Positions 8,341 to 16,605 of a stretch of DNA of 64,000 bases are shown here, one piece after another (position 1 is the first letter of the stretch; each line of letters opens with the position of its first letter). The translations under genes were made by a program, and so were the position numbers. The notes beneath the pieces were generated by a model, which had not been told where the DNA came from, did not search any database, and was given only the letters and a program-made list of their open reading frames with translations. The DNA comes from Citrobacter amalonaticus (GTDB lineage Bacteria; Pseudomonadota; Gammaproteobacteria; Enterobacterales; Enterobacteriaceae), in assembly GCF_002918555.1 (NCBI RefSeq), contig NZ_PQMB01000001.1:806087-870086 (forward strand), read 5' to 3'.

Positions 8341-8792
8341 CTCATTATTCCTCGATTTATCGCGGCGCATAGTTTTCACACGAAACGTCTTTTCACGTGA
8401 TATTAGAATAATGATCGACCAAAGATCAAATTTACCAATTTTTAATCCGCAATAAGGAAATTCTTAAGAATTTTTCACTAAATGTTAATAGTATATAGTG
8501 CTGACACAGCAGTAAAATGAACTATAATCATCACATGAAACAAACGTTTATGTCGCAGTAGTTAAAATTAACAGGAGGTTGTTAATAAAATGAGTTTGAA
8601 TTGATATAAATCAATATTAAAAAAAATGAAAATACCCATATCTCTTGCAAAGATATGGTTTTAGATCAGAAAGAGATAAAAGGGGCAGCAAGTCATAGCC
8701 TTGCTTTAAATGGGAAACACGGCGATAACCATGAGGAAAGCGTCAGGAACATAATCGGGTTTATATCCCGACAGAGGGCGTTTCATTTACTG
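8341..8792. other. AT-rich intergenic region upstream of the T6SS operon
   Basis: About 450 bp with no supported gene. 8400-8650 is clearly richer in A and T than its surroundings and probably holds the leftward T6SS promoter, although I cannot point to one convincing -35/-10 pair. A consensus AGGAGG at 8572-8577 on the + strand precedes only a 4-codon reading frame. Confidence 0.4.
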
Positions 8793-9236
8793 TCAAGACT
8801 GTATAGCAATCCGGTCAGGCGTCAGCATAACGGCAGGTTGTGCGTGGGTCTGGGAAACCGCCGTACAGGCAGACAAGTCACCATCCACAAGAAATTCAAC
8901 TGGCGCAATCAGTTTGCCCTCATCAGAAAATCCATGGGTCAGGGCTGACTTTCTTACCAGTAGTGCATCAGTATCGCTGTACTCTCCGACCAGATGTTCG
9001 CCGTCCCGGTCATCATCACTGACCACTACCTTTATCCAGTCTCGTGATTTCAACTGCTCAATAGCGTAAGTCAGCCGGTATAAATCCGACTGAGCGGGTA
9101 TCGGCCCGGAGCAGGATGACCGCAGAGACTTCACGCGGTTAAGTAAACTGGCAGCAAGGCCTTTGTTGCGCTCCTGCAGGACACCATTTTTCCAACCTGA
9201 ATCACAATAAACTTCTTACCGCCACGACGCCTCCTG
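8793..9236 (-). pseudogene. Unidentified degenerate coding region
   Basis: The minus strand stays open from about 9228 to 8793 (peptide with QERNKGLAASLLNRVKSLR, then SDLYRLTYAIEQLKSRDW and VVVSDDDRDGEHLVGEYSD). It looks protein-like rather than random, but no good start is present: the only ATG reading begins mid-domain at 9134 without a ribosome binding site. Upstream, in another frame, a short RRGGKKFIVIQVGK stretch suggests a frameshift. I do not recognise the family. It may be a dead gene between the T6SS locus and the metabolic island, or a genuine 113-residue protein. Confidence 0.4.
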
Positions 9237-9272
9237 AAGAAACAGAGGTGTGTCGGGCTGCCAAAAAGAGGC

Positions 9273-9929
9273 TTACATCCGTTTTTCCAGCAGATGAGCC
9301 CTCATTAGCTCTGATGCCATTTGCGCATCTCCCTTTTTAATGTGAGCCAGAATTTCTCTTTGCTTCGCAGCCGTATCAAGGAAATACTGACGATCGTTGG
9401 CAGGTAACGATTCACTCGTTTTCTCAAAGTAGGTAATTAAAACATCAGAGAAAACCTGGAGAACGCGGTTGCCGCTCGCCTGTAGCAGGAGTAGATGAAA
9501 ATCTCTGTCGTGACGATCGGCTTCCCTGGGATTGTCGGCATGTTCCTCAATCAGTCTCAGCTCATTTTCAAGTTTGGAAAGCATGGCCGGAAAAATCCTG
9601 CGCGTTGCCAGAGGAATAATGGCACATTCGATCAGGATCCGCGCCTCTGTGAATTCCGAGATATCAAAACCGGACAGATCAAACTGCATTAACAACTGAT
9701 TATTTATGCTGTGCTGTCCGACATTTTTCAACACACTGCCCCGACGTGGGGAGCGTTCAAGCATTCCCATCTGAACAAGAGTGCTGAGCGCCTGGCGGAC
9801 TTTGTATCTTGACGTATTAAAGCGAGCAGCAAGTTCAGTTTCTGTTTCAATACGACCATCCGCCTCCCGATTGGCATCATCAAGAAGATAATCTTTAATA
9901 TTTTCAAATAGTTCGGTTTTCTTATCCAT
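9273..9929 (-). CDS. FadR-subfamily GntR transcriptional regulator
   Basis: A 218-residue protein with an N-terminal winged helix (ETELAARFNTSRYKVRQAL, residues about 30-50, then RSPRRGSVL) and an all-helical C-terminal FCD domain with scattered Asp/His residues (DRHDRDFHLLL) that in this family bind a metal and a carboxylic-acid ligand. ATG at 9927-9929 is chosen; a GTG two codons earlier is possible. It is divergent from a Dcu-type transporter gene, 145 bp away, and a perfect dyad lies between them, so it probably controls that gene in response to an organic acid. The ligand is unknown. Confidence 0.85.
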   Translation of the reverse strand: MDKKTELFENIKDYLLDDANREADGRIETETELAARFNTSRYKVRQALSTLVQMGMLERSPRRGSVLKNVGQHSINNQLLMQFDLSGFDISEFTEARILIECAIIPLATRRIFPAMLSKLENELRLIEEHADNPREADRHDRDFHLLLLQASGNRVLQVFSDVLITYFEKTSESLPANDRQYFLDTAAKQREILAHIKKGDAQMASELMRAHLLEKRM

Positions 9930-10004
9930 AAACACTCGCTAATTAAAGTGTCAACATATTCATTAGTATAAATAATATAAGAAGTTAGGTTACTTAATAT
10001 ACGG

Positions 10005-10021
10005 TTATGATAAAATCATAA
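10005..10021. promoter_or_regulatory. Candidate operator (perfect dyad) between the GntR-family gene and a dcu gene
   Basis: TTATGAT, 3 bp, ATCATAA: a perfect 7-bp inverted repeat 54 bp before the transporter ATG. GntR-family proteins bind such short dyads as dimers, and the regulator gene is next door. Assignment to that regulator is inference. Confidence 0.45.
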
Positions 10022-10074
10022 TACTTTATTATTCAAATTATATTAAGGCATTTGTTAATAAAAAGGAATTCATT

Positions 10075-11391
10075 ATGATGTTGTTCGTCACTCAGTTTGC
10101 GATAGTTCTGACATGTATAGGGATAGGCGGGCGTTTTGGCGGGATCGGCTTAGGGGCAGCCGGCGGATTAGGACTTGCTATTCTGACTTTCGGATTTGGA
10201 CTCCCTCCCGACTCACCACCGATTACCGTCATTTCAATTATTCTTGCTGTTATCACCTGCATCACCATTCTACAGGCCGCCGGTGGACTTGATTTATTCG
10301 TCACGATGGCGGAACGGATCCTGAGAAAATGGCCGGGCGCTATCACCTTTCTGGGACCCGCGGTTGCTTACCTTTTTACTGCTATATGTGGAACAGGATA
10401 TGTCGCTTTTTCCGTTTATCCTGTGATTGCAGAAATTGCAGCTGATGCCAGGGTACGGCCAGAACGCGCCATGTCGATGTCCGTTATTGCCGCCAATTTT
10501 GGGCTCATTGCCAGCCCCGTCAGTGCGGTCGTGACAGGGACAATTGCCGTTCTTGCCGGATTACATGTATCTGCTTTTGATATCCTGTCAGTCACCGTTC
10601 CGGGAACTTTCCTTGGCTGTCTGGTTGGTTGCCTGTTTGTTCTTAAAAGAGGACATGAGCTCGAAAATGATCCTGAGTTTCAACGCAGGGTTGCCGAAGG
10701 TGAGTTTGAATCGGTAAAAGCGGAAGAGCGAACTGCCAGCATAGTGACAAAAGAGGCGAAGAGAGGATTGCTGATTTTCCTCACCGGTATCATCCTGGTC
10801 GTACTGTTGGGGTCCGTGCCTGAATTACGTCCCGTCTGGAATAGCGGCACCGGGACAGAACGCATGAGTATCCCGACAACATTGCAAATAATCATGCTGA
10901 CAACGGCGTGTATCATTATGGTGGTATGCCGAATTTCACCGTCAAAACTCGACTCAGGTTCCGTTTTTAAAGCAGGCCTGGTGGGGGTCGTCGCCATATT
11001 TGGGTTGTCATGGATGATGAACTCCTTCTTTGAAGCCTGGCATGAATTATTTAATACCGCGTTTCACGGTTTTCAGAATCCAATTCTTTTCGGCATTATT
11101 GTGTTTGGTCTTTCCGCCGTGATTTACAGCCCGGCGGCTACCGCTGTGGCGCTATTTCCGGCTGGCGTATTAATGGGGTATCCAGCCGAAACCTTGATAG
11201 CCCTTCTTCCGGTAACCTGTGGATCGTTTATTATTCCGGGTGGTGCGCAGATTGGCTGCGTGGCGTTTGACCGCACCGGGACAACCCGCATTGGTAAGTA
11301 TGTGGTGAATCACAGCTATATGTTACCAGGCCTGGTTACCGTACTGGCATCGACCCTTTTCTGCTTCCTCTTTTCCAGCATGTTGATATAG
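10075..11391 (+). CDS. Dcu-family C4-dicarboxylate transporter (first copy)
   Basis: A 438-residue, highly hydrophobic protein of DcuA/DcuB length and layout: glycine-rich first helices (GGRFGGIGLGAAGGLG), ILQAAGGLD, then ICGTGYVAFSVYPVI and a C-terminal FDRTGTTRIGKYVVNHSY block that closely matches Dcu carriers. These exchange fumarate, malate, aspartate or succinate across the inner membrane, mainly in anaerobic growth. AAAGGAATTCATT precedes the ATG. It is divergent from the FadR-type regulator and convergent with a paralogue. It diverges clearly from the usual enteric DcuA and DcuB, so the substrate may differ. Confidence 0.85.
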   Translation: MMLFVTQFAIVLTCIGIGGRFGGIGLGAAGGLGLAILTFGFGLPPDSPPITVISIILAVITCITILQAAGGLDLFVTMAERILRKWPGAITFLGPAVAYLFTAICGTGYVAFSVYPVIAEIAADARVRPERAMSMSVIAANFGLIASPVSAVVTGTIAVLAGLHVSAFDILSVTVPGTFLGCLVGCLFVLKRGHELENDPEFQRRVAEGEFESVKAEERTASIVTKEAKRGLLIFLTGIILVVLLGSVPELRPVWNSGTGTERMSIPTTLQIIMLTTACIIMVVCRISPSKLDSGSVFKAGLVGVVAIFGLSWMMNSFFEAWHELFNTAFHGFQNPILFGIIVFGLSAVIYSPAATAVALFPAGVLMGYPAETLIALLPVTCGSFIIPGGAQIGCVAFDRTGTTRIGKYVVNHSYMLPGLVTVLASTLFCFLFSSMLI

Positions 11392-11432
11392 CGCTGAAAA
11401 GTGACTTAATTGCGTTAATACCTTTATTCGCA

Positions 11433-11466
11433 GCATCCTCTTCTGATTCAGAGCAGATGAGGATGC
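11433..11466. terminator. Hairpin between convergent dcu paralogues
   Basis: GCATCCTCTTCTG and CAGATGAGGATGC form a 13-bp stem with one mismatch. It lies between the two convergent transporter genes and could end transcription from both sides, although no clear T-run follows on either strand. Confidence 0.4.
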
Positions 11467-11516
11467 CAGCCGTTTAGTTCAGCGAACTACCACTGTCATT
11501 TCTCCCGGCGCGTACC

Positions 11517-12833
11517 TTACAGAATAACCTGAGCGATTAAGTAAGCAAATATCACCTGAGAGATGACCATTACAAAGCCTGGTCGAATATAGCTGTGATT
11601 AACAACAAAACGGCCAATTTTAGTGGTGCCTGTTCTGTCAAATGCAACACAACCGATTTGATTCGCCCCAGGGATTATGAAATCACCGCACGTGCAGGCA
11701 AAAATGGCAATCAGATAAGGAGCCGGAATTCCCAACGTAACGCCTAATGGCATGATGGCTGCCACCGTTGCTGCCGGGCTCATAATAACCAGGGAGAAGA
11801 GAAAAACCACTATCCCAAATAACATCGGTGCCCCGTTCACAATACCACCAAAAACCTTTATCAGTTCTGGCTGATAAGCATCAAAGAACGTTGCTGTCAT
11901 CCATGAAACCCCCAGAATAGCGACCACCCCCATCAGACCTGCACGGAAGACAGATCCACTATTCAATGTATTACTGGGAACCTTACTGACAACCATAATA
12001 AATAAAGCCGCCGTCAGCATAACCATCTGAATAACCATTGGCGTTGATAATCTTTTGCCATCCCAGGAGGGGAGAAGTCCTGTAAACGAACCCAATATAA
12101 GTACCAGCACCACACCTAATGCAAAAATAGCGACCCCTTTCTTTGCTCCCGGTGAAGCAATATACTCTTTTTTCTGCTCGGTATGCATGAATTCATATTC
12201 ACCAGCCGCTACGCGTCGTTGAAATTCAGGATCGTCTTCCAGCTCTTTACCACGCTTATAGACTGAAAAGCTGGTGACAATTGCGGCCATAAAGAACGAA
12301 GGGAGAGCAATTGCCAGTATTTGTCCAAGAGAAATGCCTGCATATTCATGCAGAATAGCCAGCATCCCTGCCGTTGCGGCACTCATCGGGCTGGCAGCAA
12401 CCGCGACACTGGCTGCGATTACCGTTGCGGACAAAGCGCGTTCCGGGCGAACCTTTGCTTCTGCTGCGACCTCTGCGACAACCGGATACAAAGAGAAAGC
12501 AACATAAGTGGTTCCGCAGAATAAAGTAAATATTGAAGTTAAAATTGGTGCCACAAACGTAATTGCCTGTGGTTTTTTTCGAAGTAATTTTTCTGCCACA
12601 CGGACAAGATAATCAAGTCCGCCTGCGGCTTGTAATACACTGACAGCACCAATGACACAAATAATAATTAGCATTGCAGTAATGGAGGGGGAGGATGGTT
12701 TGAGTCCAAAACCCAGAACTAATATAGCAACCCCTAGCCCACCACCCGCACCGAGTCCCATTCCACCGTAACGCCCCCCGATACCAATACAGGCGAGTAC
12801 AATAAATAATTGTATAAAAAATAAAGTATCCAT
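11517..12833 (-). CDS. Dcu-family C4-dicarboxylate transporter (second copy)
   Basis: A 438-residue paralogue of the convergent transporter, exactly the same length and with the same blocks (GGRYGGMGLGAGGGLG, VLQAAGGLD, FCGTTYVAFSLYPVV, FDRTGTTKIGRFVVNHSY). GAGGTGAAAA precedes the ATG. It lies 62 bp downstream of an argininosuccinate-lyase-like gene on the same strand, with a stable hairpin between them. Because that lyase reaction yields fumarate, a C4-dicarboxylate carrier as its partner makes sense for fumarate export or exchange. Substrate direction is inferred. Confidence 0.85.
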   Translation of the reverse strand: MDTLFFIQLFIVLACIGIGGRYGGMGLGAGGGLGVAILVLGFGLKPSSPSITAMLIIICVIGAVSVLQAAGGLDYLVRVAEKLLRKKPQAITFVAPILTSIFTLFCGTTYVAFSLYPVVAEVAAEAKVRPERALSATVIAASVAVAASPMSAATAGMLAILHEYAGISLGQILAIALPSFFMAAIVTSFSVYKRGKELEDDPEFQRRVAAGEYEFMHTEQKKEYIASPGAKKGVAIFALGVVLVLILGSFTGLLPSWDGKRLSTPMVIQMVMLTAALFIMVVSKVPSNTLNSGSVFRAGLMGVVAILGVSWMTATFFDAYQPELIKVFGGIVNGAPMLFGIVVFLFSLVIMSPAATVAAIMPLGVTLGIPAPYLIAIFACTCGDFIIPGANQIGCVAFDRTGTTKIGRFVVNHSYIRPGFVMVISQVIFAYLIAQVIL

Positions 12834-12849
12834 TTTTCACCTCAAAACC

Positions 12850-12874
12850 CCTCCCGGATATTGCACCCGGGAGG
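12850..12874 (-). terminator. Hairpin between the lyase and dcu genes (attenuator-like)
   Basis: CCTCCCGG and CCGGGAGG pair with a 9-nt loop; on the minus strand the stem is followed by GGTTTTG. It could reduce read-through from the lyase gene into the transporter gene. Confidence 0.45.
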
Positions 12875-12895
12875 TATTGATTATTATGCGTGGGA

Positions 12896-14272
12896 TTATT
12901 TTAAATATTCTTTGGCAATCTCAATCTGTTTTTTAACGGCTTCCGTTCCGGTTCCACCATAAGACATCCTTGCTTCAATACAGGCTTCCAGTGATATATT
13001 TTTATAAATATCACCTTCAATTTTCTCATCAAATGAATGGAATTCATCAAGAGTGAGCTCTTCTAACATTTTTTTATGTTTAATACAGTAATTAACTGCA
13101 CTGCCAACAATATGGTGGGCCTCCCTGAATGGGATCCCTTTACGGACCAGGTAATCAGCCATATCTGTCGCATTTGAAAATCCTCTGGCCGCTGCACCAC
13201 GGGTATTTTCGGACAGAATAGTCATTTTATCGAGCATAGGCGCCATAATTTTCAGGCTGGTCTGCAACGTATCCATAGAGTCATAGACCTGTTCCTTATC
13301 CTCACTCATATCAGTATTATAGGCGAGAGGGATCCCTTTCATAATGGTGAGCATGGCCATCAGGCTCCCATACATACGCCCCCCTTTCCCCCGCATTTTT
13401 TCAGCGACATCAGGATTTTTCTTCTGCGGCATAATACTGGAGCCGGTGCAGAAATCATCCGACAGCTCAATAAATTTAAAGTCCTGGCTGGAGAATAAAA
13501 CTAATTCCTCTGATAAGCGGGTAAGGTGCATAAAACACATCGCTGCCGCAGCGGTGAATTCAACCATGTGGTCACGATCGCTGACAGAATCAATACTATT
13601 TTCAGTAGGTTTATCAAAACCAAGTTCATGGGCGGTGAAATCGCGATCGACAGGGAAAGTGGTACCCGCCAGGGCTGCCGCCCCCAGAGGACATTCCCCC
13701 ATACGCCGATACAGGTCACCAAAACGTGTCCAGTCACGACGCAGCATCCAGTAATATGCCATTATCCAGTGGGATAAAAGAATTGGCTGACCTGTCTGTA
13801 AATGGGTATAGCCAGGCATAATCGCATTAATATTATTTTCAGCTTTGTTGATAATAACTTTTTGAAGATTAACGATATCCTTCTGGATCTCAAGAATGGT
13901 TGCTCTCATGTGCATTTTAGAATCGACAGTCGTCTGGTCATTACGGCTTCGACCTGTATGTAACTTCCCGCCCACGGGACCAATGATTTCTGTCATTCGT
14001 CTTTCGATAGCCATATGAATATCTTCATCAGCTGTATCGAAAACAAATTCACCTTCCTCAATCTCTTTATTGACCTGTCTTAGCCCGGCAATAATCGTCT
14101 TTGCTTCATCCTGCGTGATAATCCCCTGTCGACCCAACATTGTAGCGTGAGCAATACTTCCCTGGATGTCAAAAGGACAAAGACGTTGTTCCAGCATGAT
14201 TGTCGCGTTATAGGCTTCGACCAGTTTATTTGTTGGCATATCAAAACGCCCGCCCCATAACTTTGTAGACAT
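12896..14272 (-). CDS. Argininosuccinate lyase family protein, unlike the usual enteric ArgH
   Basis: A 458-residue member of the fumarase/aspartase superfamily with ArgH landmarks: STKLWGGRFD at the start, LHTGRSRNDQ, PGYTHLQTGQP, LGAAALAGTTFPVDR and the signature GSSIMPQKKNPD holding the catalytic serine loop. ArgH splits argininosuccinate into arginine and fumarate. Enteric chromosomal ArgH begins MALWGGRF and lies in argCBH; this copy differs in many positions, has Firmicutes-like features and sits alone with Dcu carriers. It could serve arginine supply or act on another N-(dicarboxyethyl) amine, as the related EDDS lyases do. GGAGGCTTT precedes the ATG. The family is certain, the substrate is not. 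Confidence 0.8.
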   Translation of the reverse strand: MSTKLWGGRFDMPTNKLVEAYNATIMLEQRLCPFDIQGSIAHATMLGRQGIITQDEAKTIIAGLRQVNKEIEEGEFVFDTADEDIHMAIERRMTEIIGPVGGKLHTGRSRNDQTTVDSKMHMRATILEIQKDIVNLQKVIINKAENNINAIMPGYTHLQTGQPILLSHWIMAYYWMLRRDWTRFGDLYRRMGECPLGAAALAGTTFPVDRDFTAHELGFDKPTENSIDSVSDRDHMVEFTAAAAMCFMHLTRLSEELVLFSSQDFKFIELSDDFCTGSSIMPQKKNPDVAEKMRGKGGRMYGSLMAMLTIMKGIPLAYNTDMSEDKEQVYDSMDTLQTSLKIMAPMLDKMTILSENTRGAAARGFSNATDMADYLVRKGIPFREAHHIVGSAVNYCIKHKKMLEELTLDEFHSFDEKIEGDIYKNISLEACIEARMSYGGTGTEAVKKQIEIAKEYLK

Positions 14273-14697
14273 AAAGCCTCCAGCGTGGTTGTTGCAAAAT
14301 AGTTAAAATAAATTCTGTCGGTTTTTAATTCAGTCTCAGGTTACAAAACAGCATTTATAATTGTCAACAAATGAGGTAATTAAATCGATTAATAAAGACA
14401 TTAATTAGACTTATTAAATGTTACTGTTTATTAATATAAATTCCTCTTAAAAACGGATATAAATCACATTTATGCCTCTATAAAGCGCCAGACACATTCA
14501 CTATTTTTAACCAGATTGCAATCCCCCCCTATAAATAGCCGACAACAGGCCCATTTTGTCGCCATTTTAGAATCAGAGCCTGGGCATATTGCTCTTGCGC
14601 AGCGACCGTTTTGAGTAGGGTGGCCCATTCATACCTTCTTACGCATAGATTCCGTTCTGTCTGGCATGACTTTTTTTTTGTTTTCCTGAATTTTCTA

Positions 14698-14794
14698 ACA
14701 AAAAGTTTGGGATTACGCGTGATTCTGATCACTTTTTGTTCATTTATTGATTGCATACCGTCCATCTTTCTCGCTATACAATACAAAAAGTTTG
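14698..14794. promoter_or_regulatory. Three copies of ACAAAAAGT around the dauR-like promoter
   Basis: ACAAAAAGTTTG occurs at 14698-14709 and again at 14783-14794 (85 bp apart, about eight helical turns), and the core ACAAAAAGT occurs inverted at 14731-14739. The last copy abuts the putative -10. This looks like a set of operators for the adjacent regulator, acting on its own operon. Binding is inferred. Confidence 0.5.
14751..14780 (+). promoter_or_regulatory. Putative sigma-70 promoter of the dauR-like operon
   Basis: TTGCAT (14751-14756), 18-bp spacer, TATACA (14775-14780). The ATG of the regulator lies 41 bp further on. Confidence 0.45.
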
Positions 14795-14820
14795 TTTGTC
14801 TAACTTAAATTCAGGTTTCT

Positions 14821-15492
14821 ATGGAAAGCATCAAAGAGAATTTAGACTTTTTCATTCCGATGATGGAAGGGATTGCCAACCAGTTTGGTGAGAATTGCGA
14901 AGTGGTGCTGCACGATCACTCGCAGGGGCTGGAAAGTAGCATTATTGCCATCATCAATGGTCATGTAACCGGACGCCAGGTTGGAGATCCCAGCAGCAAT
15001 CTCGGCCTGGAGGTACTGCGCGGGAGCGACGTCAATGGCGATCGCCATAACTATTTTACCCAGACTCGCGACGGTAAGACCCTGCGCTCCACATCGGTCT
15101 ACGTGCGCAACAGCAATAAACAGGTTATAGGCGCGTTGTGTATCAATCTGGATATCAGTGACATTTTGCTGGCGGAAAAAACCCTCAACAAAATCGCTGG
15201 TCGTCCGGACGCCACGCAGGTACGCCAGGGCGAGGTTAATGAAGTCTTTGTCAAAGACGTTAATGAACTACTGGATTATCTGATTGCTGAGTGTATGGCT
15301 CTGATTAACGTACCGGTGATCAGTATGACCAAACAGGACAAACTGAATGCTATTAAGTTTTTTGATGACAAGGGAGTTTTTCTTATAAAAAAATCCGGCG
15401 AGAAAATTTGCGAGTTTCTGAATATATCTAAATATACTCTCTACGCCTATCTGGGGGAGATCCGAGGTGAAAATACGATAATTGACGGTTAG
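14821..15492 (+). CDS. YheO/DauR-type PAS-HTH transcriptional regulator
   Basis: A 223-residue protein with an N-terminal PAS-like domain (FIPMMEGIANQFGENCEVVLHD is the typical opening, through CINLDIS near residue 120) and a C-terminal helix-turn-helix (MTKQDKLNAIKFFDDKGVFL, then SKYTLYAYLGEI). DauR, the characterised relative in Pseudomonas, represses D-arginine catabolism. AGGTTTCT precedes the ATG. It is first in a five-gene + strand run, 15 bp before the PLP enzyme, so it probably controls the operon in response to a D-amino acid or related compound. The ligand is inferred by analogy only. Confidence 0.85.
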   Translation: MESIKENLDFFIPMMEGIANQFGENCEVVLHDHSQGLESSIIAIINGHVTGRQVGDPSSNLGLEVLRGSDVNGDRHNYFTQTRDGKTLRSTSVYVRNSNKQVIGALCINLDISDILLAEKTLNKIAGRPDATQVRQGEVNEVFVKDVNELLDYLIAECMALINVPVISMTKQDKLNAIKFFDDKGVFLIKKSGEKICEFLNISKYTLYAYLGEIRGENTIIDG

Positions 15493-15507
15493 CCGTCAGG
15501 AGGAAAT

Positions 15508-16587
15508 ATGTTAACCACCCCTTACGTTATGCTTGACCTGGATATCATGGAAAGGAATATTACTGCCATGACCTCCGGCCTGCTCCGTAATAATATACAA
15601 CACTGGCCACATATTAAAACGCATAAATCGGTTCGTCTGGCAAAACTGGAGCAACGACTGGGGGCCAGCGGTATTACCTGCGCCAAACTCTCTGAGGCAG
15701 AGATAATGGCCGCTGGCGGAATAACGTCCATTCTTCTGGCCTACCCCATAATTGGCGACGATAAATGTCAGCGGTATGCCGACCTGGCACGCAAAATAAA
15801 TATCCGAACCATTGTTGACAGTCGGTCAGGCGCACAGGGCCTGTCACGGGCCGCAGTGAAGAATGGAATGACATTTAGCATTGATATTGCAGTTGATTAT
15901 GGCGCTCACCGTGAAGGTATCCAGCCAGAAAATATACTGGATTTTGCGCGCGATGTTGCGGCATTACCTGGCCTGAGAATCGACGGGATCTTTACCTATG
16001 CCGGGACAATTTATCAATATCATAACGAAGCGGATATTCGTCAGGCGGCGCGTGATGAAGCGGCATTGTTAATTCGCTGTCGGGACGAACTTAATGCGCA
16101 TGGTTTTGAGATAAAAACATTATCCGGTGGTTCAACCCTTTCTTCTTTTTATGCCGACGAACTGCAGGGGATAACTGAGTCCCGGGCCGGTAACTTTATT
16201 TTTGGTGATATGAATGCCATTAACGCCGGGATTTATACACCGCAAGATTGCGCCCTGACGATTTGTGCAACGGTGGTGAGTATTCCCCTGCCCGGTTATG
16301 CCACCGTGGATGCCGGAACCAAATCGCTCACTTCCGATCTCTCTGCCACACCGGGATCCTATGGATTGATCCAGGAGAATCCAGACGTACATTTAGTGAA
16401 GCTCAACGAAGAGCATGGCTATTTACGTTATGACCCAGAGAAAGTTTCTCTGACCGTCGGTGAACAAATTCATATTATCCCTAACCACTGCTGTGTCGTG
16501 GCCAATCTGGTGGATGAAATATATGGCTTCCGTAATGGAGAATTCAGCGAAACGATCACCGTCGATGCTCGCGGAAAAAGTTATTAA
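15508..16587 (+). CDS. DSD1 family PLP enzyme (D-serine dehydratase / D-threonine aldolase type)
   Basis: A 359-residue fold-type III PLP enzyme. The N-terminal HIKTHK (Lys about 37) is the cofactor lysine motif, IDIAVDYGAHREG and LSGGSTLS are barrel landmarks, and the C-terminal IIPNHCC gives the His/Cys pair (about 327 and 329) that binds zinc in eukaryotic D-serine dehydratase. Members dehydrate D-serine or D-threo-3-hydroxyaspartate, or cleave D-threonine. A dehydratase would release a 2-enamine, the substrate of the RidA protein encoded two genes later. AGGAGGAAAT precedes the ATG. The exact amino acid is unknown. Confidence 0.85.
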   Translation: MLTTPYVMLDLDIMERNITAMTSGLLRNNIQHWPHIKTHKSVRLAKLEQRLGASGITCAKLSEAEIMAAGGITSILLAYPIIGDDKCQRYADLARKINIRTIVDSRSGAQGLSRAAVKNGMTFSIDIAVDYGAHREGIQPENILDFARDVAALPGLRIDGIFTYAGTIYQYHNEADIRQAARDEAALLIRCRDELNAHGFEIKTLSGGSTLSSFYADELQGITESRAGNFIFGDMNAINAGIYTPQDCALTICATVVSIPLPGYATVDAGTKSLTSDLSATPGSYGLIQENPDVHLVKLNEEHGYLRYDPEKVSLTVGEQIHIIPNHCCVVANLVDEIYGFRNGEFSETITVDARGKSY

Positions 16588-16605
16588 CTAATCGGGATTA
16601 TTAAT

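Larger units (their letters stand above)
14273..14820. other. 548-bp divergent intergenic region, AT-rich
   Basis: No supported gene. It should hold promoters for the leftward lyase-dcu pair and the rightward DauR-like operon. Notable contents are three copies of ACAAAAAGT near the right end and a plausible sigma-70 promoter, both listed separately. Confidence 0.5.

Noticed and set aside
8572-8605. Consensus AGGAGG followed by a 4-codon frame
   Set aside because: Too short to support as a gene and no conserved context; likely chance in AT-rich DNA.
8655-8948. + strand open frame of 97 codons
   Set aside because: It lies opposite the more protein-like minus-strand frame, has no ribosome binding site and no family resemblance.
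14529-14786. Minus-strand 85-codon frame in the divergent intergenic region
   Set aside because: Basic, low-complexity product, no ribosome binding site, and it overlaps the promoter and repeat words of the DauR-like gene.
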